The notes: a model not told the origin generated them from the sequence alone. DNA of 64,000 nucleotides from Rhodobacteraceae bacterium IMCC1335 (GCA_039640495.1 CP046864.1:1240001-1304000), one strand, 5' to 3'. Shown: positions 29,894 through 38,797, numbered from the stretch's first letter. Made by a program: numbers and translations.

Positions 29894-30460
29894 TTGGGTG
29901 GCTTATCAACTGTGACTGCAGACATTGAACAACTTGTTCGCGAACGGCTCCAAAGGCAGATCGCAAATGGTCTGGATGATGCAGCCTTAGACGGCGCCGG
30001 TTCGGGTGCTAACCCTCAAGGAATAGAAAATGCCACCGGTATTGAGACGTTCGCAACCGCTTCAGGCAATACGATGACCCATGCAGAAAGTTTAAACGCA
30101 ATCGCTGAAGTGGCGGAGAATGATTATCATACATCTAATGGCGTTTGGCTTGTTCATCCTGCTAACGCTGCAACACTTGGTGCACAGGCTAAATATAACG
30201 GCTCGGGTCAATTCGTTTGACAAGATAGCCTGATTTCTGGACGCAGAGTTATCGAAACAACTCATGCAGCCCTTCACACTGCCTATTTTGGTTTCTTTGA
30301 AAATGTCATGATTGGAACTTTTGGAGGTGTGGATATTGTGGTTGATCCATGCACCAACGGTGCAAAAGGCATAGTGAACATCTATGCTTATCAGCTTTGT
30401 GAGCTTGGTGTGTTACGCCCCAATGCCTTCCAAAAGGTCACGCTGACATGTAAGGAATAG
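29894..30460 (+). pseudogene. HK97-type phage major capsid protein, C-terminal part with internal stop
   Basis: The frame starting near 29894 reads LSTVTADIEQLVRERLQRQI and ANGLDDAALDGAGSGANPQG, the typical core of an HK97-fold capsid protein. It reaches GSGQFV and a TGA at 30218. The same frame then continues with QDSLISGRRVIETTHA to the conserved end FGGVDIVVDPCTNGAKG and a TAG at 30458. A Trp codon is expected at the TGA. An in-frame TAG at 29879 and the missing N-terminal half show it is also truncated. No other capsid-module genes are adjacent. Confidence 0.78.
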
Positions 30461-30733
30461 CTAGGTTTTTGAGAGAAGCGCGGTTTTGCATCCGCAAGGA
30501 TCGCGCCAGATGATGGTTAAAGGGAGGCGGTGGTTCAAGTTCCTCAGTGCCGCCTTGATTTTGAGACCCATCACCCCCCTCCCGCTAGTAGCCAGCGTGC
30601 AAACGTCATGGGTCGGGTCATTTTAAAGACAACAAGAATTCTTGAACTTGTATAAAAGTTTATCATAGGCAAAAACAATGAACAAAGACTACATCAAATG
30701 ATTTGGTTCCATTTTCGTTTTCTGAAGGGTTGA

Positions 30734-32149
30734 ATGTATATTTTAAGACTCATTAACATTTTTCCTATCTTATTTCTTGGTACTTTAGCGTATGGGGGTA
30801 CTGTCGATGAGGCTCAACGATTATTAAATAAAATCGGTTACAATGCTGGTACCGTTGACGGGATCTATGGTTCAGAACCAAAGTCTGCGTTGGTATCATT
30901 TTATAGCGACAAGTCACAAAAATTTTGATGGACGCTTAAGTGGAAACGAAATTTTGGACTTAGCCGAACAAGCTCAGGAAACAATTTCTCTACAAACGGC
31001 ATTGATGTTAGAGCCAGTCGCGGCGCTTAAAACGAATAAGCATCGCAGATATTCTAAAATGCACATTAACGTTTCAAATTGCATGCAAGGTAAATCAAAG
31101 GCATGGCAATTAGAGAAATTCCCATTGAAATTAAAGGAATATGATTTCGTAAATGAATTCAGATCACCATTTGCAGGATTAGATAATAAGCTATGTAAAA
31201 AAGGTTTTATACAGACTTTTGGGTTTCCAATTTCAATAGAAAACACAATACCGATTGTAGTCGACGGCGGTACCTCCAACAAGTACGGAAATGTTCTAAT
31301 CGATGTTGCGAACGCAACCGCATGGTGGTCAATTGCAACGTCACAGGCGGTTTACGACCCAAAGTCAAAAGCTTCTAAAAAAGTTAAGGACACGATCTTA
31401 AAATGGGCAGAAGAAGATGCGCTGTCCAGAAACATTATAACTTCTTACAAAACTGTGGATTTTCAAATTGCTGTGATCTTGTCTCATATTGTTGAAAGTG
31501 TTGCTGCGCTTGGTCCCGAAATAAGTGAAAATGAGAGAAAGATCATAGGACCTTGGTTGGATGACTTGATAAGTAAGCTGGCCGCTTCCGATTGGGGAGG
31601 TCGGCAAGATAACAAACAGTACTTGAGCGACTACATCCAGAGTGTTTGGGGTTACACGAACGGAGATGATGATATCATACTTGATTTAGCTGAAAACTAT
31701 AAACTTGCGATCCATGATATGAGAAATGACGGATCTATAGTCTACGAAAGTATCAGAGGTGGAACCAGCCTAACATATCAGGTACATGCCCTTGCCAGAT
31801 TGACAAAGCAGGCGGCACTTATACAGGCAATTACTGGAGTTGATATTGCCCAATATTCAGCGGAAGGCGAAAGAAGTATCGCAGGCAAATTTTGAAGAAC
31901 GCGCTACAAAATCATTATGATCCCCTTAAAAGGGTCAAATTCTATGGAAAGTCATGTCCAGGAGGTTCAATGGGTTCATTGACGAAGCCTCATACTGGCA
32001 GAGACAAGATGTATTTAAAACCAATCCTTGAATTCGTGAGCGTGGCTTATCCAGAGCTCAAAGCAATGAGTGATCCAAACCAGATCAGAGGGAATGGTGA
32101 TTATCATTCAGTAGGTAATATTCAGTGTTTATTTACCGTGAATTTGTAA
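30734..32149 (+). pseudogene. Peptidoglycan-binding/alginate lyase-like secreted protein, two frameshifts
   Basis: Three consecutive frames join into one protein of about 470 residues. First: a signal peptide (MYILRLINIFPILFLGTLAYG) and a PG-binding repeat AQRLLNKIGYNAGTVDGIYG, ending at a TGA after SDKSQKF near 30926. Second: a long domain from FDGRLSGNEILDLAEQAQ to SIAGKF near 31892 with the alginate-lyase-type helices (GNVLIDVANATAWWSIATSQ, RGGTSLTYQVHALARL). Third: KNALQNHYDPLKRVKFYGKS to GNIQCLFTVNL. One base too many and one too few, each in an AAAA/TTTT run, explain both breaks. If real, the gene is dead; if they are sequence errors, it is a polysaccharide lyase. Confidence 0.65.
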
Positions 32150-32308
32150 GAACAGTTTAATCTATTTCAGTATGTAAACCGCGCATAGCCTTTTCTCTGG
32201 GTTAAAATGAAGCTTGAAGCGGTGAAATCGCGCGCTAAACGCGGGCTGGTCAATAAATATCCACAAAAAAAGAGGCCACTAATCCAGCTAAGTCTTTGTT
32301 ATTATTTG

Positions 32309-32380
32309 TTCCTGCAGTAGGAATCGAACCTACGAGTAATTGATTAAAAGTCAACTGCTCTACCGCTGAGCTACGCCGGA
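32309..32380 (-). tRNA. Asn-like tRNA with Lys anticodon TTT
   Basis: The 5' half is identical to the tRNA-Asn at 49377-49451 up to the anticodon loop, where CTTTTAA replaces CTGTTAA. This changes the anticodon from GTT (Asn) to TTT (Lys). The T-arm GTAGG-TTCGATT-CCTAC is intact. The acceptor 3' strand TGCAGGA differs and leaves a G-A mismatch and a G-T pair with TCCGGCG. The discriminator base is A rather than the G of tRNA-Asn. No CCA is encoded. It folds, but could be either an active hybrid tRNA or a decayed attachment-site copy. Confidence 0.65.
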
Positions 32381-32388
32381 GCTTTATC

Positions 32389-32532
32389 ACAAATGCTGCT
32401 CGGAAGATTAGCACTGTGGGTGGGTCGCTCGGAAATGTGCAAATGTTGGCAGGTCACTCGTCTTTTTCTGCCACGCAGCAGTATATCGAAGAAGACAGTG
32501 AGGTGAGAAAAAAGATTGTCGACCTGATATAG
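32389..32532 (+). pseudogene. Tyrosine recombinase (integrase) C-terminal remnant
   Basis: One frame beginning at the edge of the Asn-like tRNA reads NAARKISTVGGSLGNVQ, then MLAGHSSFSATQQYIEED and a TAG at 32530. This is the C-terminal catalytic stretch of a phage-type integrase, with the His of AGHSS and the nucleophile Tyr of QQYIE. The N-terminal and central domains, including the catalytic Arg, are missing. The break falls within ten bases of the tRNA, as expected for a recombination junction. Confidence 0.75.
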
Positions 32533-32653
32533 GCTGCCATTCGACGAATTCCTCACCGGTTTTCAGTCAGCAAGAATTCAGCCCCACCTACGATGAACGC
32601 GGTGAACTCGAGTTTTGGGAACAGTTTGTGCTTTAGCAGACCGAGCTTAATAG

Positions 32654-33000
<347 letters not shown>

Positions 33001-33001
33001 G

Positions 33002-34318
33002 TTAGTTTTTTGCTACCCAAATGTTACCTTCGTAATCTATTGCATTAAAAGTATTGAGCGGTACCTGTTTCATCGACTTCATCATTTGAACGTTCTCTGG
33101 GGGCATATCCTCTGGAAGCCCATCACACCATTTTTGAACACCACCGTCCTTGGTGCAATATGAAGTGCCATGGAACGGGCAGGTTATGTGGCCATTTTCG
33201 TCTATCTCTCCACCAGATAGAGGCAAATTCATATGAGTACAGGTATTTTGAACGGCTCTTACATCACCGTTGAACCTAAACAACAATACGTCATCACCGT
33301 CTAATTCAAATTCAATTTTATTTTCTTTTGACAGATCTTTGCTGGCACCTGCACGTGTCCATTTTATTCCATCCTTCACCAGTGCATCATGCTTTTTAGC
33401 CACTAGGCTTTCGCCTTTTACTGACTTAATTTCATACAAAGTAATTCTCTCACTAGTACCTTTAAGTTTTGTTCTAATGAAATCTTCCACCTCTACTCTA
33501 TCTTGGATCTGGTTATAGGCGTTTTCTGTAATAAGCATTGTCGTATCTGCTTCTTTGTTGGCACTTTCTGCTCTAGCAGCCATATTCACGGTGTCACCAA
33601 TAACACTTAATCTTTCCGTGCCCCTACAACCTAGCATGCCGATTATGGCTTCTCCAAAATGAATTCCAATTCGAATTTTGAATTCTTCATCAAAGTTTTC
33701 TTCGACGGTACTGGCAAAGTTTTTTAGGTCTGATTGCAATTCTAATCCAGCTTTTACAGCCCGAAATGTTTCATCGCCTTCACCATCAAGCCCAAATATT
33801 GCCAGAAATGCATCACCAATATAATTGTTAATTTCACCGCCATTCTTCATGACGATGTTGCCAGCAAAATCGAAATATTTGTTCAATAGATACATCACGT
33901 CAAACGACGCTAGTCTCTCACTTAGTGGCGTAAAGTCCTCAATATCCGCAAATAAAATTGCAACTTGTTTGTTAGAGCCAATTGAGCCAGATGATTGCAT
34001 TGCTGCCTGTGCAAACTTTATATCTGTTTTGTTCTTAAATAACTTCCGTATTTTTGCGTCCCCACTTAACAGTGTTTGGCAAGCGAGGCGTACATCATCT
34101 GGGAAATCAAGCTTGTCAGCTATAAGCTGTTCTTTCTGAGACCGCTCGGAACAATTTTCTAAGCCGTCCAGGATTTGTACTCGACAGGTAGAGCATCGTC
34201 CGAGACCGCCGCAGACATGCAAGTGTTCAACTTGGTTTTCATTTGAAATTTCAAGAATGCTTTGGGCCTCAGAAAATTCAACTTCACGTTTTTCATCGGC
34301 ATAAGTTAACTTTGGCAT
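33002..34318 (-). CDS. Ferredoxin-adenylate/guanylate cyclase-Rieske fusion protein
   Basis: This 438-residue protein joins three domains. Residues 1-95 form a plant-type 2Fe-2S ferredoxin domain with Cys36, Cys42, Cys45 and Cys80 (HVCGGLGRCSTCRV...LACQ). Residues 115-300 are a class III cyclase domain with metal Asp125 (ILFADIEDFT) and Asp169 (NNYIGDAFLAIFG) and the transition-state Asn245/Arg249 (IGDTVNMAAR). Residues 318-438 form a Rieske domain with Cys360-x-His362 and Cys380-x2-His383 (CTHMNLPLSGG, CPFHGTSYC). The purine-specifying Lys is replaced by Asn165 and the Asp/Thr position by Ser238, so the product is uncertain. No signal peptide or membrane helix is seen, so it should be cytoplasmic. 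Redox- or oxygen-controlled cyclic-nucleotide signalling is inferred. The ATG at 34318 begins the ferredoxin fold; one at 34336 is an alternative. Confidence 0.85.
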   Translation of the reverse strand: MPKLTYADEKREVEFSEAQSILEISNENQVEHLHVCGGLGRCSTCRVQILDGLENCSERSQKEQLIADKLDFPDDVRLACQTLLSGDAKIRKLFKNKTDIKFAQAAMQSSGSIGSNKQVAILFADIEDFTPLSERLASFDVMYLLNKYFDFAGNIVMKNGGEINNYIGDAFLAIFGLDGEGDETFRAVKAGLELQSDLKNFASTVEENFDEEFKIRIGIHFGEAIIGMLGCRGTERLSVIGDTVNMAARAESANKEADTTMLITENAYNQIQDRVEVEDFIRTKLKGTSERITLYEIKSVKGESLVAKKHDALVKDGIKWTRAGASKDLSKENKIEFELDGDDVLLFRFNGDVRAVQNTCTHMNLPLSGGEIDENGHITCPFHGTSYCTKDGGVQKWCDGLPEDMPPENVQMMKSMKQVPLNTFNAIDYEGNIWVAKN

Positions 34319-34508
34319 ATTTTTCAAAGGCTCCATTTTTTATTATTATGGAACGTCTATAAAGCATCGTAAAGACAAACTAACGTCTAAACTGTGCTCA
34401 ACTCCGCCGAATGCTTACCGGAAATTTAATATTGTCACTAATTCCTATGATTTTCAAAAACTCATGTTAATCTTTCTGAGTTGTTAACCAGAAATAGGAG
34501 AGAGTAAC

Positions 34509-34877
34509 ATGTCGTCAATTGAGACAAAAGCATGGTCAAACCCTGATGAAGCGATGACACCCGACAAAACACATGCTGCAACTATTAAATTTGGACCAGT
34601 TAATATCACGAAAGCAAATATGCAGCCGGGATGGAAATGGTCTGAGTGCATTAAACCTCATGTTGGAACTGACTCCTGTCAGGCCGGCCATATCGGCGTG
34701 CTTATGCAGGGGAAAATTCACGTAGTTTGCGACGATGGCTCTGAAGAGACAATCTCTGCGGGTAGCGCTTATAGAATTGCACCAGGTCATGATGCATGGG
34801 TTATAGGCGATGAGCCTGCTCTCGGCATTGAATTTTCAACTACAGAAAAAGAGTTTGCAGCTTGGACAAAGGGCTGA
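34509..34877 (+). CDS. Cupin domain protein
   Basis: This 122-residue small beta-barrel protein has the cupin motifs visible as WKWSECIKPHVGTDSCQAGH, GVLMQGKIHVVCDDG and ISAGSAYRIAPGHDAWVIGD. A metal site made of these His residues is possible. AGGAGA precedes the ATG at good spacing. It is followed by a hairpin and then a methyltransferase gene, and lies divergent from the ferredoxin-cyclase-Rieske gene across 190 bases. Its function is unknown; small cupins of this kind may be sensors or isomerases. Confidence 0.8.
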   Translation: MSSIETKAWSNPDEAMTPDKTHAATIKFGPVNITKANMQPGWKWSECIKPHVGTDSCQAGHIGVLMQGKIHVVCDDGSEETISAGSAYRIAPGHDAWVIGDEPALGIEFSTTEKEFAAWTKG

Positions 34878-34902
34878 AGCAGTAAGATGCTATTTAATCA
34901 AG

Positions 34903-34934
34903 TGATGCTCAGCGCTTACAAATGCTGAGCATCA
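34903..34934 (+). terminator. Hairpin after the cupin gene
   Basis: TGATGCTCAGC at 34903-34913 pairs perfectly with GCTGAGCATCA at 34924-34934 around a ten-base loop. No good T-run follows (ATAAAATTC), so it may protect an mRNA end or attenuate rather than terminate fully. Confidence 0.45.
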
Positions 34935-34971
34935 ATAAAATTCTATCAAAAACAAAAGGAGGGAAAATACG

Positions 34972-35772
34972 ATGAATGATTTTGCCGAATTGAAAGAGAA
35001 AGCAAAAAAAACATGGTCTGATTTTGCCTCTATGGAGAATTTCACCGGTGTCGCTGCACCGAAGCTCGTGCGGTTTGCAGGAGTTTTATCAGATAGCCGA
35101 GTTCTAGATGTTGCCTGCGGTACCGGAGTAGTGGCTCTAACCGCAGCAAGGTCAGGCGCAAAAGTGACGGGAGCTGACTTAACGCCTGACTTGATCGCCC
35201 GAGCAAATGAAAACAACAAAATCCTAGGGCTAGATATAGATTTTCATGAGGCAGACGTAGAAGACTTACCATTCCAAAATGAAAGCTTCGATATTGTTCT
35301 TAGTCAGTTTGGGCATATGTTTGCGCCTCGACCCAATGTCGCAATAAAAGAAATGTTACGAGTGCTGAGGCCTGGCGGAACAATAGCATTTTCAAGCTGG
35401 CCTCCAGAGTTGTTCATGGGGCAATTCTTTCAGATTAATGCTAAATATGGACCGCCGTTACCCGATGGTGCTGCAGCGCCAGTACAATGGGGGTCTGTCG
35501 AAATAATCAAAGAGCGACTTCAAAATTTAGTTCATGATTTAACATTTGATCGTGATAAGCTTGAGATGCCAGGACTAAGCGTTGCACATATTCGTGCTAA
35601 TTTTGAAAAGGGCGCAGGTCCTCTTAAGAGAATGGTAGAAGCTTTTGCTGAGGAACCAGAGAAGCTTTCAAGTCTACGAAATGAAATTGATAAAGCCATT
35701 TCTAAATATTTTGGAGATAACCTTTTACGGATGGACTTTCTTATGGCGAAGGGCACAAAGCGTTATGAGTAA
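34972..35772 (+). CDS. Class I SAM-dependent methyltransferase
   Basis: This 266-residue UbiE/Methyltransf_11-type protein has motif I VLDVACGTGVVALTAARSGA, an acidic post-I residue (VTGADLTPDLI), and the later motifs ADVEDLPFQNESFDIVLSQF and RVLRPGGTIAFSSW. The C-terminal 120 residues are helical and should shape the acceptor site. The acceptor is unknown. A strong AAAGGAGGGAAAATACG lead places the ATG at 34972. It follows the cupin gene by about 95 bases on the same strand. Confidence 0.86.
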   Translation: MNDFAELKEKAKKTWSDFASMENFTGVAAPKLVRFAGVLSDSRVLDVACGTGVVALTAARSGAKVTGADLTPDLIARANENNKILGLDIDFHEADVEDLPFQNESFDIVLSQFGHMFAPRPNVAIKEMLRVLRPGGTIAFSSWPPELFMGQFFQINAKYGPPLPDGAAAPVQWGSVEIIKERLQNLVHDLTFDRDKLEMPGLSVAHIRANFEKGAGPLKRMVEAFAEEPEKLSSLRNEIDKAISKYFGDNLLRMDFLMAKGTKRYE

Positions 35773-35799
35773 ATATTTGGCGAAGAACAAATCTGGTTA

Positions 35800-35880
35800 A
35801 CACACCCACAGCCCACCTCACTGTCAAACCCCCGTATATAATGCTGATAAAGGAGGTGTGGCCCATACGTTCCACGCTCA
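35800..35880 (+). repeat. Dispersed repeat, copy 1
   Basis: The stretch beginning GGTTAACACACCCACA at about 35801 recurs in diverged form at 38722-38797: the same lead, then CACCTCACT, TCAAA and GTGTG..CCCAT at matching spacings. The frame through this copy reads VYNADKGGVAHTFHAQFRNR and stops near 35981, perhaps a fragment of a mobile gene. I recognise no family. Confidence 0.5.
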
Positions 35881-36058
35881 GTTTCGAAATCGTTTGGACG
35901 AAAAGAATGTGATTGAAGGTAAGGATGGGGATGTCCTCTTCTGGAAGGTGTCACCAGTGCAGGATGCAAATAAAGTTCTATAACGTTTTTCTTTGCTAAC
36001 ACTATTCATTTTACCTGACATACCCGCCACCGATTACGCAACTTCTTCTATGATTCAT

Positions 36059-37189
36059 TTATTTTTTTGCTTTGATAAACTTTATTAAGCGGCCTGACCT
36101 GCCATCCTCCAAGGCCCAGATGGCACCATCGCTTCCAAGCTCCACGTCCCGTACTCGTTGCGACCAACTGAACCGTTCTGCTTCAACTGGTAAATCATTT
36201 TTAAACTCTATCCTTAAAAGTGCTCTACCCTTCAATCCTCCAAGGAAAGCATCTCCGTTCCAATCTGGGAATTCATCACCTTGATAAAAAAATAGGCCGG
36301 AAGGCGCTACTGTGGGAACCCAAAATAATTTTGGTTTTTGAAATTCTGGTCGAGTATCATGCGTTGGGATAACTGCACCGCTATAGTGGTTACCCTCAGA
36401 GACTATCGGCCAGCCATAATTCGCTCCAGGAAGGATTAGATTCAGCTCATCGCCATGCTTTGGCCCCATTTCATGCGCCCAAAGCTCACCATTTTGATTA
36501 AATGCAATCCCTAAGGAATTTCTGTGACCAATCGACCAAAATGTTTTTGCTAATTCTCCCTTGTCTTGGAAAGGATTGTCGACGGGTACAGATCCATCAT
36601 CATTTAAACGAATAATCTTTCCTAATGCTTTATCCCAGTGTTGAGCAGGCGCTTGCTCTTGCCTATCTCCGGAAGTTATGAAGATTTTGCCGTCATGTTT
36701 ACTTCCCTGTTGTCCTAAAGTGATTTTATGTGAGAAGTGACCTTTGCCAGGTCTAGCCGGGGTTTGGTCCCAAACAGTTGTAATATTTTCTAACTTTGGT
36801 GAATTTTCTATATTCAATTCTGCTCTAACCACAGTGGCGTATCGTGTATCACCTGCGGTATCTGAGGAAATGTAAGAGATATAAATAAATTTATTTTGTT
36901 TGAAATTTGAGTGAGGTACAACGTCGCCTAAACCGCCTTGGCCACCATAAAAGACCTTGGGAACGCCGGTTACCAAAGACTTTTCACCACTTGTATGAAC
37001 TAGCCAAAGATCACCCGATTTCGTCGTAACTAATAGTCTGTCAGGTGAAATAAAGGACATGGCCCAGGGGTTTTGAAACCGTTCAACTACAATCCCCTTT
37101 ATCTTTGAGCCCTGATTTCCTTCAATAATGTTATTCGCTAGCGCATGTGTAGCTAAGCTCATCAAAGCAACATAAATTAGCAGCCGCAT
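36059..37189 (-). CDS. Secreted PQQ-dependent sugar dehydrogenase (Asd/YliI type)
   Basis: This 376-residue protein begins with a signal peptide (MRLLIYVALMSLATHALA) and continues as a six-bladed beta-propeller of the soluble aldose-sugar dehydrogenase family. Conserved segments are FYGGQGGLGDVVPH, GHFSHKITLGQQGSKHDGKI (with the catalytic-type His early in the propeller), FITSGDRQEQAPAQ, SIGHRNSLGIAFNQNGELWA and HEMGPKHGDELNLILPGANY. It should oxidise sugars or related polyols in the periplasm using PQQ. No PQQ synthesis genes are in the window. Confidence 0.88.
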   Translation of the reverse strand: MRLLIYVALMSLATHALANNIIEGNQGSKIKGIVVERFQNPWAMSFISPDRLLVTTKSGDLWLVHTSGEKSLVTGVPKVFYGGQGGLGDVVPHSNFKQNKFIYISYISSDTAGDTRYATVVRAELNIENSPKLENITTVWDQTPARPGKGHFSHKITLGQQGSKHDGKIFITSGDRQEQAPAQHWDKALGKIIRLNDDGSVPVDNPFQDKGELAKTFWSIGHRNSLGIAFNQNGELWAHEMGPKHGDELNLILPGANYGWPIVSEGNHYSGAVIPTHDTRPEFQKPKLFWVPTVAPSGLFFYQGDEFPDWNGDAFLGGLKGRALLRIEFKNDLPVEAERFSWSQRVRDVELGSDGAIWALEDGRSGRLIKFIKAKK

Positions 37190-37526
37190 TTATACTCCGA
37201 TTTTATTATATCTACTTCAATCTGAAACTTAGATGCTTTTACAATCAAGCCCAAATCCAAAAGGAAGGTTTTTTTAAAGTAAGACCTGAAACGCAAGGTG
37301 AAAAGACTTTTGGGTTACGGATCGTATGTAGGATTATTGATTGGTAGCTTCTGTAACAAATTTAGTGGCCTCAGGTTTTTATTTCGACGACAGCTAGATA
37401 GCTGCACATGCCAATTATTTAGGCAAATTTATAATTCTAAAATTATTTTTTTAACAAGACGCAGCGTCAAAAGCCTTAAATCTTTCGATTGTTGGTACGC
37501 TGATAGCATTCACTAGGGGGGTTGAG
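37190..37526. other. Divergent intergenic region
   Basis: About 340 AT-rich bases separate the sugar dehydrogenase from the secreted protein gene and must hold both promoters. A 72-codon frame at 37298-37516 starting with GTG lacks a good ribosome site and looks random. Nothing else is seen. Confidence 0.4.
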
Positions 37527-38000
37527 ATGAAACTTTTGAAAAAAACAGCGATCATTATAAGTTTACTAACGTCGACGACAGGCTTTGCTTTTGCCGATGG
37601 TCATGAAGCTCCAGGTTCTGGATATTGGTCAACTGTTTCTCAGGAACTCAAAGAAGGAAAAAGTGGTACGATTTTGTACAGGGTTACTAAAGATATCTGG
37701 GACACACCAAACGCTCCAGACGGTTGGCCGAAAGGCGGGTCTGGCAATTGCTACCAGACATTAATTTTTGCAACCGGAGAGCAGAATCCGAGCTTTGTTC
37801 ATAACACATGCCATTCGATTGACCCGCAGGGCGATGCTGCCGTCTATATCGGAAAGTTCGATCCGACTATTGGTAAATTCACTGGTGGTTTTGTTTCTGG
37901 TACCGGAAAATATGCGGGATTAGCGCCGGCTAATCTTATCTTTGAAGGTGTAGATTTCGATCAAACTTCTGGGAAATATACTTGGACTTCTGCTAACTAG
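37527..38000 (+). CDS. Small secreted protein of unknown function
   Basis: This 157-residue protein has a clear signal peptide (LLKKTAIIISLLTSTTGFAFA, cleavage near residue 23). The mature part has two Cys residues (GNCYQ and HNTCHS) that could form a disulfide, and a closing GKFTGGFVSGTGKYAGLAPA segment. That segment has the feel of an allene-oxide-cyclase-like barrel, but I do not claim the family. A GGGGG stretch precedes the ATG. It stands alone. Confidence 0.65.
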   Translation: MKLLKKTAIIISLLTSTTGFAFADGHEAPGSGYWSTVSQELKEGKSGTILYRVTKDIWDTPNAPDGWPKGGSGNCYQTLIFATGEQNPSFVHNTCHSIDPQGDAAVYIGKFDPTIGKFTGGFVSGTGKYAGLAPANLIFEGVDFDQTSGKYTWTSAN

Positions 38001-38226
38001 ATAAAACTGAAGGCCAATGCTCTAGCCGCTAATTAAATTTACTGAAGAAGAACAACTTTTAATTAATCCAATTCAGTACTCTTTCTAAGGCTAGAGCTCA
38101 CGACCCTATTAAAGCCCGACTACATCTAATGGGTATATCTTTGTGGCTCATGGGTTCACTCCATTTCTGCGGGTTAATCAGAGCCAAAGCTCTAAATCAA
38201 TAATTTTAGATGCAGGGATCAAGTTC

Positions 38227-38406
38227 CTACACCGCTTTGCCCCTTGCATCAGCTTCATAAATAAACATGAAATACTTACGATTCAGTTCAGATAACGCTT
38301 TAGATGTTGTTTCAAATATGGTTCCGCCTCTAAAAGATACGCCGCCGGCTTCTGTTATGTTTCTAACACCATTACATTTATATGTGGCAACACTGTCTGC
38401 AGACAT
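38227..38406 (-). CDS. Possible 59-residue small protein
   Basis: An ATG at 38406 opens MSADSVATYKCNGVRNITEA and ends at a TAG at 38227-38229. Composition is protein-like, but I recognise no family and see no strong ribosome site. It begins six bases after the stop of the open frame at 38413-38646, so the two could be coupled or be parts of one decayed gene. Confidence 0.3.
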   Translation of the reverse strand: MSADSVATYKCNGVRNITEAGGVSFRGGTIFETTSKALSELNRKYFMFIYEADARGKAV

Positions 38407-38412
38407 TACAAC

Positions 38413-38646
38413 TTAAGCGTAGGCATGACCTGCCCATGAACCGTCAGGACTCATGTGATCAGTAAATGCCGCTCGTGATTGACCATCGTGGCTTAGTAGT
38501 TTCCTATTACTGACAGTATGGGCGTCCATTGCAGGTAGTCGATATCGACCGAGATCGGCTAGTGGTTGCTTCTGATTGTGGGTTAGGCCTCCTTTCACCA
38601 AAACTAGCTGAGAATAAATTGCGTGTAATATGTCAGGCGCCAGCAC
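38413..38646 (-). CDS. Possible 77-residue small protein
   Basis: The frame reads MLAPDILHAIYSQLVLVKGG to HMSPDGSWAGHAYA. The C-terminal half has a plausible composition; the N-terminus may be spurious. No family recognised. It is listed because of its tight spacing to the 38227-38406 frame. Confidence 0.25.
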   Translation of the reverse strand: MLAPDILHAIYSQLVLVKGGLTHNQKQPLADLGRYRLPAMDAHTVSNRKLLSHDGQSRAAFTDHMSPDGSWAGHAYA

Positions 38647-38721
38647 TTATTTGATGCCGACAAGAAGGCCAGACCGTCTTCAAAGCGAGATGATCTTTAA
38701 CTTGCGTCAATCTTTTACAAA

Positions 38722-38797
38722 CTGGTTAACACACCCACAACTCACCTCACTTTCAAAGCCCGAATATCTAACGAATACCGGGGGTGTGACCCATGCC
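38722..38797 (+). repeat. Dispersed repeat, copy 2
   Basis: This is a diverged copy of the element at 35800-35880, sharing GGTTAACACACCCACA, CACCTCACT and TCAAA at the same spacing, followed by GGTGTGACCCAT. The coding frame seen in copy 1 is interrupted here. Confidence 0.5.

Noticed and set aside
28292..30460. A complete prophage next to tRNA-Pro
   Set aside because: Only one broken capsid gene is phage-like, and I found no copy of the tRNA-Pro 3' end further along to serve as a second attachment site.
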